37,429 bases of DNA from contig DXBU01000067.1 in NCBI GenBank assembly GCA_019116385.1, positions 1 through 37,429 of the forward strand, given 5' to 3'. The position numbers and the translations under genes are program-made. Position 1 is the stretch's first letter. The number at the start of each line of letters is the position of its first letter. This stretch comes from Candidatus Blautia faecigallinarum. Lineage in GTDB: Bacteria > Bacillota > Clostridia > Lachnospirales > Lachnospiraceae. The notes below the pieces were generated by a model. The model was not told where the DNA came from. It saw only the letters and a list, made by a program, of their open reading frames with translations, and did not search any database. This document shows, in pieces, positions 14,593-22,343 of the stretch.

Positions 14593-17221
14593 ATATTATG
14601 GATCAAAACCAGGCGTGATCGCCAAATGGGAGCAGGAGCATACGGATATTGTACGGGACGCAGCCGCCAGGGGCATGGTCCTTTTGGAACATGACGGGAC
14701 CCTGCCGTTAAAATCCGGTGCCAAAGTGGCGCTCTATGGCCAGGGCGGCAGAAATACCATATTCTGCGGACTGGGAGCGGCCAGCTTTACAAGCCGTCAG
14801 GAAGTGACCATAGAAGAGGGGCTGGAGCGGGCAGGCGTCACCATCGTATCCAAAGGCTACCTTGACCGGTATGAAAAAGAACTGAAAGCCAAGGAAGACG
14901 CTTACTATAAGGATATACGGGAAACTGCGGAAAAGGAAGGACTGATCCATGGGGTAGTGAGAATGTATGGAGAACCCTTTGCGCCAGGCCCACAGCCCAG
15001 GATCACAGAGCAGGATTTAAAGGAGGCCGCTCAGGCAGATACGGCGATTTTTGTGGTCGCCAGAGAATCCGGGGAAGGAGCGGACAGGAAAAATGCGGAG
15101 GGAGATTACCTTTTTTCCCGGGAGGAGAAAGAAAACCTTCGCATCCTGTCAGAGCATTTCAAAAAGCTGATCGTGCTTTTGAACGTGGGAGGACAGATGG
15201 ATACCTCTTATCTGCGTTCCCTGCCGAATCTTTCCGCACTGGTCTTTATTGGACAGGCGGCAGGGGTGATCGGACTGGCAGCGGCGGATGTCCTTACCGG
15301 AAAGGTGATCCCGGAGGGAAAGCTTGTGGATACCTGGGCGGAAAATTACCATGATTATCCCAATTCCGAAAATTTTGCCGCCATGAACGGGGATCTGGAC
15401 GACGAATGGTATACGGAAGGAATTTATGTGGGATACCGCTATTTTGACTCCTTTGGGATTGCCCCGGCCTACCCCTTTGGGTACGGACTTTCTTACACCA
15501 GTTTTTCTATTTCGGAAAGCCGGGTATATAAAGAAAATGGAAAGCTTGTGGTAAAAGCGGCGGTTTCCAATACAGGAACCCTTTATGAGGGAAGAGAAAC
15601 CGTGCAGGTATATGTATCCGCCCGGGGAGGCGATCTGGAAAAACCATATCAGGAGCTGAAGGGCTTTGCCAAGACGGATACCCTGAAACCGGGAGAGAGC
15701 CAGACGGTGGAGATTCCCATAGAAATAAAAGATCTTGCCAGCTACCGGGAGGATCAGGCGGCCTGGATCCTGGAAAAAGGAGACTATCTGGTGCGCGTAG
15801 GGAATTCCTCCCGGAATACCTGTGCGGCGGCTGTGCTTAGAGCAGAAGAGGATATCCTTTGCGAGCAGTGCAGAAATCTTTGCGTGCCGAAGGAAACAAT
15901 AGAAGAAATATCGGCAGCAGAGGCTGGAAAGGATCAAAAGGCAGCGGAGGATCAGGCGGTTTCTGATCTTACTGTGCTCAAAATAACAAGAGAAGATATC
16001 ACGGTCAGAAGGAACATTTACCGGCAGCCTTTATGGGAAGCCGCTAAAGAAGCGGGATTTGAGACTGGAGAAAACCGTGGGAAAATAGAGACAGATGCAG
16101 ACTTCCTGCCTCGTTTTGAACAAATCCTGGACGGAAAGGAAAGCCTGGATCATTTTGTAAATTCTCTTTCCCCGGAGGAACTGGTTTATCTGTGCGTGGG
16201 CAATGCCGGCGAGGAGGACGCCACCTTTGTCACCTATGGAAGCGGAAATGCCGCTACAGACGCAGTTATTCCCATGGCTCCGGGAACCTGCGATACCACA
16301 CGGACACTGGCAAAGAGCAGGGGAATCCCAAACATGCATATGTCCGACGGCGGAAGCGGCCTTCGCCTTTTGAACCAGTTTGAGGTGGACAAGGAGGGAA
16401 ATCTCCTTACAGACGGAGTGATCTCTGTGCGGAATGTGGACAAGATCATCGGAAAGGATTATATTACAGACAGGGTACACAATCAGGTGTTTGAGCAGTA
16501 TACCACAGGACTTCCTTCCGCTACGCTCCTTGCCCAGACCTGGGATGAGGAATGCTGGAGAAAATGCGGGGAAGTCATAGGAAAGGAGATGCAGCGGTTC
16601 CATGTGGAACTGTGGCTGGCTCCTTCCATGAATATCCACAGAAATCCTCTTTGCGGACGGAACTTCGAGTACTATTCCGAAGATCCCCTGATCACAGGAG
16701 CGTGCGCCTCGGCAGTGACCCGGGCGGTCCAGAGCTTCCGGTGCGCAGGTGTGACCATGAAGCATTTTGCCTGCAATAACCAGGAGGACAACCGTCATGG
16801 AGTAAATGTACATATTTCTGAACGGGCTCTTCGTGAAATTTATCTTAAGGGCTATGAGATTGCTGTAAAGAAAGCAGAGCCTGCGGCGATGATGAGCTCC
16901 TATAATCTTTTAAACGGCATCCATACCGCCAATCATTATGAACTTCTCACCTCTATAGCAAGAGATGAGTGGGGATTTGACGGGATGATCATGACTGACT
17001 GGGGAACTACTTCCCCGGCAGAGGACGACAAACGGAAATATAAAGCTTCCACCTGTGCCGGATGCATCCAGGCGGGAAACGACCTGATCATGCCTGGCTC
17101 CCAGGGGGATATCAAGGCTTTGTATGAGGCAGTGAAAGCGGGCGATGTGACCATGGAGGAGCTGCGCCTTTGCGGAAAACGGATCTTGAAGACCATGCTC
17201 CGGCTGGAAGCAGGAAGATAG
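14585..17221 (+). CDS. GH3 glycoside hydrolase with reversed domain order
   Basis: The protein has 878 residues and no signal peptide. The domains are swapped relative to ordinary GH3. The alpha/beta sandwich (GH3 C domain) comes first ('GMVLLEHDGTLPLKSGAKVA', residues ~20-290), then an Fn3-like module opening with 'PFGYGLSYTSFSI' (~300-410). The (beta/alpha)8 catalytic domain lies at ~500-870, with 'HMSDGGSGLRL', 'LWLAPSMNIHRNPLCGRNFE', 'GVTMKHFACNNQEDNRHG' and nucleophile Asp805 in 'IMTDWG'. This order is known in a GH3 group from Ruminococcus and Butyrivibrio beta-glucosidases. ATG 14585 is preferred because GGAGAAA precedes it; ATG 14573 and TTG 14567 are alternatives. Likely a beta-glycosidase (gluco-, galacto- or xylo-specific). 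Confidence 0.88.
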   Translation: MNKYYGSKPGVIAKWEQEHTDIVRDAAARGMVLLEHDGTLPLKSGAKVALYGQGGRNTIFCGLGAASFTSRQEVTIEEGLERAGVTIVSKGYLDRYEKELKAKEDAYYKDIRETAEKEGLIHGVVRMYGEPFAPGPQPRITEQDLKEAAQADTAIFVVARESGEGADRKNAEGDYLFSREEKENLRILSEHFKKLIVLLNVGGQMDTSYLRSLPNLSALVFIGQAAGVIGLAAADVLTGKVIPEGKLVDTWAENYHDYPNSENFAAMNGDLDDEWYTEGIYVGYRYFDSFGIAPAYPFGYGLSYTSFSISESRVYKENGKLVVKAAVSNTGTLYEGRETVQVYVSARGGDLEKPYQELKGFAKTDTLKPGESQTVEIPIEIKDLASYREDQAAWILEKGDYLVRVGNSSRNTCAAAVLRAEEDILCEQCRNLCVPKETIEEISAAEAGKDQKAAEDQAVSDLTVLKITREDITVRRNIYRQPLWEAAKEAGFETGENRGKIETDADFLPRFEQILDGKESLDHFVNSLSPEELVYLCVGNAGEEDATFVTYGSGNAATDAVIPMAPGTCDTTRTLAKSRGIPNMHMSDGGSGLRLLNQFEVDKEGNLLTDGVISVRNVDKIIGKDYITDRVHNQVFEQYTTGLPSATLLAQTWDEECWRKCGEVIGKEMQRFHVELWLAPSMNIHRNPLCGRNFEYYSEDPLITGACASAVTRAVQSFRCAGVTMKHFACNNQEDNRHGVNVHISERALREIYLKGYEIAVKKAEPAAMMSSYNLLNGIHTANHYELLTSIARDEWGFDGMIMTDWGTTSPAEDDKRKYKASTCAGCIQAGNDLIMPGSQGDIKALYEAVKAGDVTMEELRLCGKRILKTMLRLEAGR

Positions 17222-17370
17222 CTGCCGGGAGGATACAAAATATTTAATTCTGCGGACAGAATCCATGATCGCTGCCTGTGAAACAGACAAAGAACCAGGA
17301 AGAATTGTAAATTTTGACAGGAAAGCAGAGCGGATCAGACGTCGTGCAATGTGTCAGGAAAGGAGAAAAA

Positions 17371-18912
17371 ATGCAGCAATACAAGAAATTTGAATTGGTA
17401 TTTCAGGGAGAGGAGCCAAAAGGCTCCTGGTCCGAGATCGATCTGAAAGCCCGCTTTACCTGCGGGGGAGAGGAAAAGGAAATAGATGGATTTTATGCGG
17501 GAAAGGGCAGATATATCATACGCTATCTGCCCCAGCGCACAGGAATGGTAAGCTGGAGGACAGAAGGCCTGTTTTGTGAATCCGGACAGGAAGAGTGCGT
17601 ACCCTGTGAGGATAGGATCCACCATGGAGTAGTGAAGCCCGCGGGAACTGCTCTTAGCTATGAAGACGGAACAAGCTGCCGGCCCTTCGGCACCACCGTA
17701 TACGCCATGATGCATCAGCCCAAAGAGCTGATCGCCCAGACTATAAGATCCATTATAAGATCGCCTTTTGACAAAGTGCGCACCTGTGTATTCCCAAAGC
17801 ATTACGTGTTCAATGAGAATGAGCCGGAGCTTTTCGCCTTTGAGAGAAGGGAGGACGGAACCTTTGACTATCACCGTCCATGCTTCGCCTTCTGGGACGC
17901 TTTTGAGGAAATGCTGGAGACCTTGGGAGACCATGGAGTGGAAGTGGATCTGATCCTGTTTCACCCCTATGACCACTGGGGCTTTTCCCGGATGACAAGG
18001 GAGGAGTACAAGCCCTATCTTCATTACCTTCTGGCGCGGTTTGCCTCCTATGCAAATGTGTGGTGGAGCCTGGCAAATGAATACGACTGCATGCGTGCCT
18101 TTAAAAAAGAGGACTGGGACTGGATCGATTCCTTTATCCATGAAAAGGACGTATATGGGCATATGCTGAGCTGCCACCATATGCTGCGGAACTATGATTT
18201 TTCCAGGGAAAATGTCACCCACTGTTCTATCCAGGGGGATGTGACGGCAGTAGAAACCTATATGAAAAAATATCACAAGCCGGTGCTTATGGATGAATTC
18301 GGATACGAAGGAAATATCTTCTGCCATTGGGGACACCTGTCCGGCTTTGAACTGGTGAACCGCTTCTGGCTCTGCTGTGTCCAAGGGGGATACGGCACCC
18401 ATGGGGAGACCTTTATGAACGATACCGACACGCTCTGGTGGGGAAAAGGAGGCGAGCTGGTGGGCAAGTCTCCGGAAAGGATCCGTTTTTTAAAGGAGAT
18501 CATCCGGGAGCTTCCGGGAGCCTTGGAGCCGGTTCCCTATGAAGTGGTCTCTATGGAAACTTTAGGCGAGATGCGCCGGGGCCTGCACAAGGACCAGCAG
18601 ACAGATTTTACCCGGGCTCTTATGGAGATGCCGGACGAAGAGGCGGCACGAATGATCGAAAGTATTACCAGAGATACCAGGATCTATACCGGACATTATA
18701 AGGAGGAAGCATATCTGGCCTACTATGGACGGCACTGCACGGCTGTGGGTGATCTGACACTGCCGGATAACGGTTCTTACCGCGTTGAAGTGATCGATGT
18801 ATGGGATATGACAAGAAAAACGATCCTTACCAATGTAAATGGAAAAGTGGAATTTTCCCTTCCGGGAAAAGAAGGGATCGCTGTGCTGGCAACAAAAGAA
18901 GGACACGTTTAA
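17371..18912 (+). CDS. DUF5060/DUF4038-type clan GH-A glycosidase
   Basis: The protein has 513 residues and no signal peptide. The N-terminal ~85 residues are an Ig-like DUF5060 domain ('FELVFQGEEPKGSWSEIDLK', 'GFYAGKGRYIIRYLPQRTGM'). A TIM barrel follows, with acid/base candidate Glu237 in 'WWSLANEYD' and nucleophile candidate Glu309 in 'VLMDEFGYEG', and a C-terminal beta domain of DUF5605 type. These families are related to GH140 apiosidase and other GH-A enzymes, but most members are untested. ATG 17371 follows AAAGGAG; the frame extends upstream to a TTG at 17314 without a ribosome site. The 149-base gap before it contains a short hairpin but no clear promoter. Probably removes a pectic or galactan side-chain sugar. 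Confidence 0.7.
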   Translation: MQQYKKFELVFQGEEPKGSWSEIDLKARFTCGGEEKEIDGFYAGKGRYIIRYLPQRTGMVSWRTEGLFCESGQEECVPCEDRIHHGVVKPAGTALSYEDGTSCRPFGTTVYAMMHQPKELIAQTIRSIIRSPFDKVRTCVFPKHYVFNENEPELFAFERREDGTFDYHRPCFAFWDAFEEMLETLGDHGVEVDLILFHPYDHWGFSRMTREEYKPYLHYLLARFASYANVWWSLANEYDCMRAFKKEDWDWIDSFIHEKDVYGHMLSCHHMLRNYDFSRENVTHCSIQGDVTAVETYMKKYHKPVLMDEFGYEGNIFCHWGHLSGFELVNRFWLCCVQGGYGTHGETFMNDTDTLWWGKGGELVGKSPERIRFLKEIIRELPGALEPVPYEVVSMETLGEMRRGLHKDQQTDFTRALMEMPDEEAARMIESITRDTRIYTGHYKEEAYLAYYGRHCTAVGDLTLPDNGSYRVEVIDVWDMTRKTILTNVNGKVEFSLPGKEGIAVLATKEGHV

Positions 18913-18963
18913 GCTTAAGTAATAGACAGGCAAAGAGATCTTAGGAAAGGAGACATAAGGAGA

Positions 18964-19608
18964 ATGGTGATCGGAAAACAGGAAACCTTGCTTATTATCG
19001 GAGATTCTGTGACAGACTGCGGGAGAGCTTACCCCATAGGAGAAGGGGAAGGAAACATGGGAAACGGGTATGCGAGAAACGTACAGGCACTTTTAGATAT
19101 GAAGTATCCGGACAGACGTATCCGGGTGATCAACATGGGGATCAGCGGAAACACCAGCCGCGATCTAAGGACACGCTGGCAGACAGATGCAATGGATCTG
19201 AAGCCGGACTGGGTGTCCATAATGATCGGGATCAACGATATCTGGAGAAAATATGACCAGTGCCTTCATCCGGAGATGAAGGTGGATCTGGATGAATATG
19301 AAAAAAATCTGCGCTGGATCCTGGAGACAACCCTCCCCACGGTAAAAGGAATCTGTCTCATGCCGCCGTGTTACATGGAACAGAACCATCAGGATGCCAT
19401 GCGGGCGGATGCCGACCGTTACAGAGAAAAAGTGAAAGACCTGGCAAAAGAATACGGCGTTCTCTACGCAGACGCACAAAAGGATATGGACGAGTATTTC
19501 CAATATTACCCGGCTGTGTATATGTCCTGGGACAGAGTGCATCCCAATCAGGTTGGTCATATGATCCTTGCCAGGGCATTGGTAAATGCCTTAGGATTTG
19601 AATGGTAA
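18964..19608 (+). CDS. SGNH/GDSL-family esterase (probable carbohydrate acetylesterase)
   Basis: The 214-residue protein shows the four SGNH blocks: nucleophile Ser15 in 'LLIIGDSVTDCG', Gly in 'VINMGISGNTSRDL', Asn in 'IMIGINDIW', and Asp190/His193 in 'SWDRVHPNQVGH'. It resembles the intracellular GDSL acetylesterases found in plant glycan loci (rhamnogalacturonan or xylan acetylesterases). It has no signal peptide, so it would deacetylate imported oligosaccharides. It is preceded by an AAAGGAGACATAAGGAG ribosome region and lies 51 bases after the DUF5060 glycosidase gene and 48 before the GH43 gene. Its acetyl substrate is inferred from the neighbourhood. Confidence 0.88.
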   Translation: MVIGKQETLLIIGDSVTDCGRAYPIGEGEGNMGNGYARNVQALLDMKYPDRRIRVINMGISGNTSRDLRTRWQTDAMDLKPDWVSIMIGINDIWRKYDQCLHPEMKVDLDEYEKNLRWILETTLPTVKGICLMPPCYMEQNHQDAMRADADRYREKVKDLAKEYGVLYADAQKDMDEYFQYYPAVYMSWDRVHPNQVGHMILARALVNALGFEW

Positions 19609-19656
19609 AAAGATAAAGTATAACAGGGATTTTTTCTTGTATATGAGGAGGATATC

Positions 19657-21189
19657 ATGAGCAAAAAACAGGTATTTAACCCTTATCTTCCGTCCTTTGA
19701 ATACATACCGGACGGAGAGCCCCATGTATTTGGAAACCGCATTTATTTATACGGCAGCCATGACCGGTTCCGGGGCGCCGGCTTCTGCCTGAACGATTAT
19801 GTCTGCTATTCCGCAGATGTGAATGATCTGACGGAATGGAAATACGAAGGCGTGATCTACAAGAAGGAACAGGATCCCCGCAACCAGAATATCCCTAAGG
19901 ATGCGCCGGAGCTGCCTTTTTTGTTCGGGATCATGCCCCAGGCGCCGGAGGATGTAAATCCCAGAGGCATCCATGCCATGTGGGCGCCGGATGTGGTACA
20001 GGGACTGGACGGACGGTACTATCTGTATTACTGTCTGGATTTTCTGCCGGAGATCGCGGTAGCCGTGTGTGAGGAACCGGCAGGAAAGTATGAGTTTTAT
20101 GGCTTTGTAAAACATAAGGATGGAACGCCTCTGGGTGTGAAAGAGGGGGATCTCCTGCAGTTTGACCCAGGCATTTTTATTGACGAGGACCGGACGATCT
20201 ATCTGTATTCCGGAAACGCGCCCATCAGCCTGGAAGTCGTAAATGAAAACCAGGCGTCCCAGGTCATGGAGCTGGAAGAAGACATGCTGACCTTAAAGGG
20301 AGAGCCCAAAAGGCTGATGCCGGACGTGCGGAACAGCCAGGGGACCGGCTATGAAGGACATGAGTTTTTTGAAGCCAGCTCCATTCGGAAAATCCATGGA
20401 AAATATTATTTTGTCTATTCTTCTGTCCGCAGCCATGAGCTGTGCTACGCGGTAAGCGATAAGCCGGATGAGGGCTATCAGTATGGCGGAACGCTGGTGG
20501 ATATCGGGGATATCTTTTTGAACGGACGCACCGAGGAGGAAGCGGTAAATTGTCTGGGCAATACCCACGGCGGCATCGAAAAAGCGGGAGACCAGTGGTA
20601 TGTTTTCTATCACAGACAGACTAACCGTACCAATTTCAGCAGGCAGGGCTGCGCGGAAAAAATATATTTTGATGAAAAGGGAAAGATCAGCCAGGCGGAG
20701 GTGACCTCCTGCGGACTGAACGACGGGCCATTAGAAGGGAAGGGATTCTATCCGGCAAGGATCTGCTGCCATCTGACCTCCGCAAAAGGGGCGGCATTTT
20801 CCCATCCGGACGATATGAAAATGGATTATCCTTATCTGACCCAGGATGTTCTGGATATGGATCCTACAGAAGAATGGATCCGGAAAGATAAAGAGGAGCC
20901 TGTTCAGTATATTAAAAATATGCAGGATGGATCCACCGCAGGATATAAATACTTTGACCTGCGGGATACGCAGGCGATCTGTCTTCAGGTGCGCGGAAAT
21001 GCCAGCGGAACCATAGAGATAAGGACTTCTGTCCGTGGTGAAAGGATCGGAACCATTCCGGCGGATGTTTCTTCTGACCAATGGAAAGAAATTGAGGGAG
21101 CCCTGCAAAAGGGCGGCAGCCGGGACGGCCTTTATTTCACCTATAAAGGAACAGGAACATTGGATCTCAGAGGGTTTACTTTAAAATAA
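19657..21189 (+). CDS. GH43 glycosidase with C-terminal CBM6-like domain (arabinofuranosidase/xylosidase type)
   Basis: The protein has 510 residues and no signal peptide. A five-bladed propeller covers residues ~1-330, with base Asp19 ('FEYIPDGEPHVFGNRIYLYG'), 'GIHAMWAPDVVQGLDGRYYL', pKa-modulating Asp170 ('LLQFDPGIFIDEDRTIYLYS') and acid Glu239 ('FFEASSIRKIHGKYYFVYSS'). The last ~150 residues look like a CBM6-type jelly roll ('ISLQV'-like strand at 'AICLQVRGNASGTIEIRTS', then 'GLYFTYKGTGTLDLRGFTL'). GH43 enzymes of this layout usually remove alpha-L-arabinofuranose or beta-D-xylose. A cytoplasmic CBM probably shapes the active site rather than anchoring to polymer. It sits mid-operon. Confidence 0.88.
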   Translation: MSKKQVFNPYLPSFEYIPDGEPHVFGNRIYLYGSHDRFRGAGFCLNDYVCYSADVNDLTEWKYEGVIYKKEQDPRNQNIPKDAPELPFLFGIMPQAPEDVNPRGIHAMWAPDVVQGLDGRYYLYYCLDFLPEIAVAVCEEPAGKYEFYGFVKHKDGTPLGVKEGDLLQFDPGIFIDEDRTIYLYSGNAPISLEVVNENQASQVMELEEDMLTLKGEPKRLMPDVRNSQGTGYEGHEFFEASSIRKIHGKYYFVYSSVRSHELCYAVSDKPDEGYQYGGTLVDIGDIFLNGRTEEEAVNCLGNTHGGIEKAGDQWYVFYHRQTNRTNFSRQGCAEKIYFDEKGKISQAEVTSCGLNDGPLEGKGFYPARICCHLTSAKGAAFSHPDDMKMDYPYLTQDVLDMDPTEEWIRKDKEEPVQYIKNMQDGSTAGYKYFDLRDTQAICLQVRGNASGTIEIRTSVRGERIGTIPADVSSDQWKEIEGALQKGGSRDGLYFTYKGTGTLDLRGFTLK

Positions 21190-21241
21190 CAATGAAGATC
21201 AGAGCTTAAAAACAGAAGGAAAAAGACAGGAGGAACAGCTT

Positions 21242-22300
21242 ATGTATCATGCATTTCATCCCGGCCAGACATGGCTGGATACAGAAGGAAAGAGAATCCA
21301 GGCCCACGGCGGTTCTGTGATGTATGTGGATGGAGTTTATTACTGGTATGGTGAGAATAAAGAAAAGACTACAGGGGACGCTCCTGTCTGGCACTGGGGC
21401 GTGCGCTGCTATGCGTCAAAGGATCTGTACAACTGGGAAGACAAAGGACTGATCATCCCGCCGGAGCCGGACGACCCGGCTTCCCCTCTGCATCCGGCGT
21501 CCCAGATGGACCGGCCTCATATTATCTACAATAAAGAGACCGGTAAATATGTGTGCTGGCTGAAGATCATGGGAGGCGGAAGGATCCAGACAGAAACGGT
21601 TCTCACAGCGGATCATATCCTGGGACCATATACGAAAGTAAGAGAAGGACTGAAACCATTGAACATGTGCGCCGGCGATTTTGACCTGGCTGTGGCGGAA
21701 GACGGAAAGGCGTACTATTACTTTGAAAGGGTACACAGCGAACTGATCTGCGCGGATCTTACCGATGATTATACCAACGTGACGGGCTATTACAGCACCC
21801 ATTTCCCAAGAGTTTCTCCGCCGGATGTGCGGGAAGCGCCTGCTCATTTCCGGAGAAAGGGAAAGCATTATCTGATCACTTCGGGAACGACCGGGTACCT
21901 GCCAAACCCATCGGAAGCGGCGGTGGCGGATACCTGGCACGGGCCTTTCCGGGTGCTGGGAGATCCACATGTGGAGGACAAAAGCCATACGTCCTTCCAT
22001 TCCCAGATCTCCTCTGTTTTTAAAGTGGAAGGGAAAAAGGATCTTTATATCGCCTGTGCGGACAGGTGGCTTCCCGGGATGATGGACCTGGAGTACCCGG
22101 AATACGCCAGACTGTTTAAGAATGCCTTTGACCTGGATCTGGAATCGGAGCAGACCATTAAAGAACTGGTGGGATATATCGGGGATGATTCCAGACGGAA
22201 CACTTCCGTGGCGGATTATGTATGGCTTCCCATTGAATTTGACGGAGAAATACCCCGGATAAGGTGGCGGGATGAGTGGAGCCTGGACGAATTTGAATGA
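21242..22300 (+). CDS. GH43 subfamily 24-like hydrolase (exo-beta-1,3-galactanase type)
   Basis: The protein has 352 residues and no signal peptide. The opening 'TEGKRIQAHGGSVMYVDGVY' followed by 'YWYGENKE' is the characteristic start of GH43_24-type proteins, which carry 'QAHGG' where other GH43 enzymes have the catalytic base Asp. 'CYASKDLYNWEDKGLII', 'RPHIIYNKETGKYVCWLKI' and 'DFDLAVAEDGKAYYYF' follow in the expected blade order. Characterised members cut beta-1,3-galactan of type II arabinogalactan from the non-reducing end, and most are secreted, so the lack of a signal peptide is notable. Other GH43 subfamilies share part of this pattern. This gene is the main clue that the operon targets a galactan backbone. 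Confidence 0.75.
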   Translation: MYHAFHPGQTWLDTEGKRIQAHGGSVMYVDGVYYWYGENKEKTTGDAPVWHWGVRCYASKDLYNWEDKGLIIPPEPDDPASPLHPASQMDRPHIIYNKETGKYVCWLKIMGGGRIQTETVLTADHILGPYTKVREGLKPLNMCAGDFDLAVAEDGKAYYYFERVHSELICADLTDDYTNVTGYYSTHFPRVSPPDVREAPAHFRRKGKHYLITSGTTGYLPNPSEAAVADTWHGPFRVLGDPHVEDKSHTSFHSQISSVFKVEGKKDLYIACADRWLPGMMDLEYPEYARLFKNAFDLDLESEQTIKELVGYIGDDSRRNTSVADYVWLPIEFDGEIPRIRWRDEWSLDEFE

Positions 22301-22343
22301 CAGAGCAGAAAATCCTTATGATAAGACAGGAGGAATTTTTCAT

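Noticed and set aside
17314..17342. TTGACA as an internal promoter before the DUF5060 glycosidase gene
   Set aside because: The -35 hexamer is perfect, but the position 17 bases downstream reads AGACGT, so there is no usable -10.
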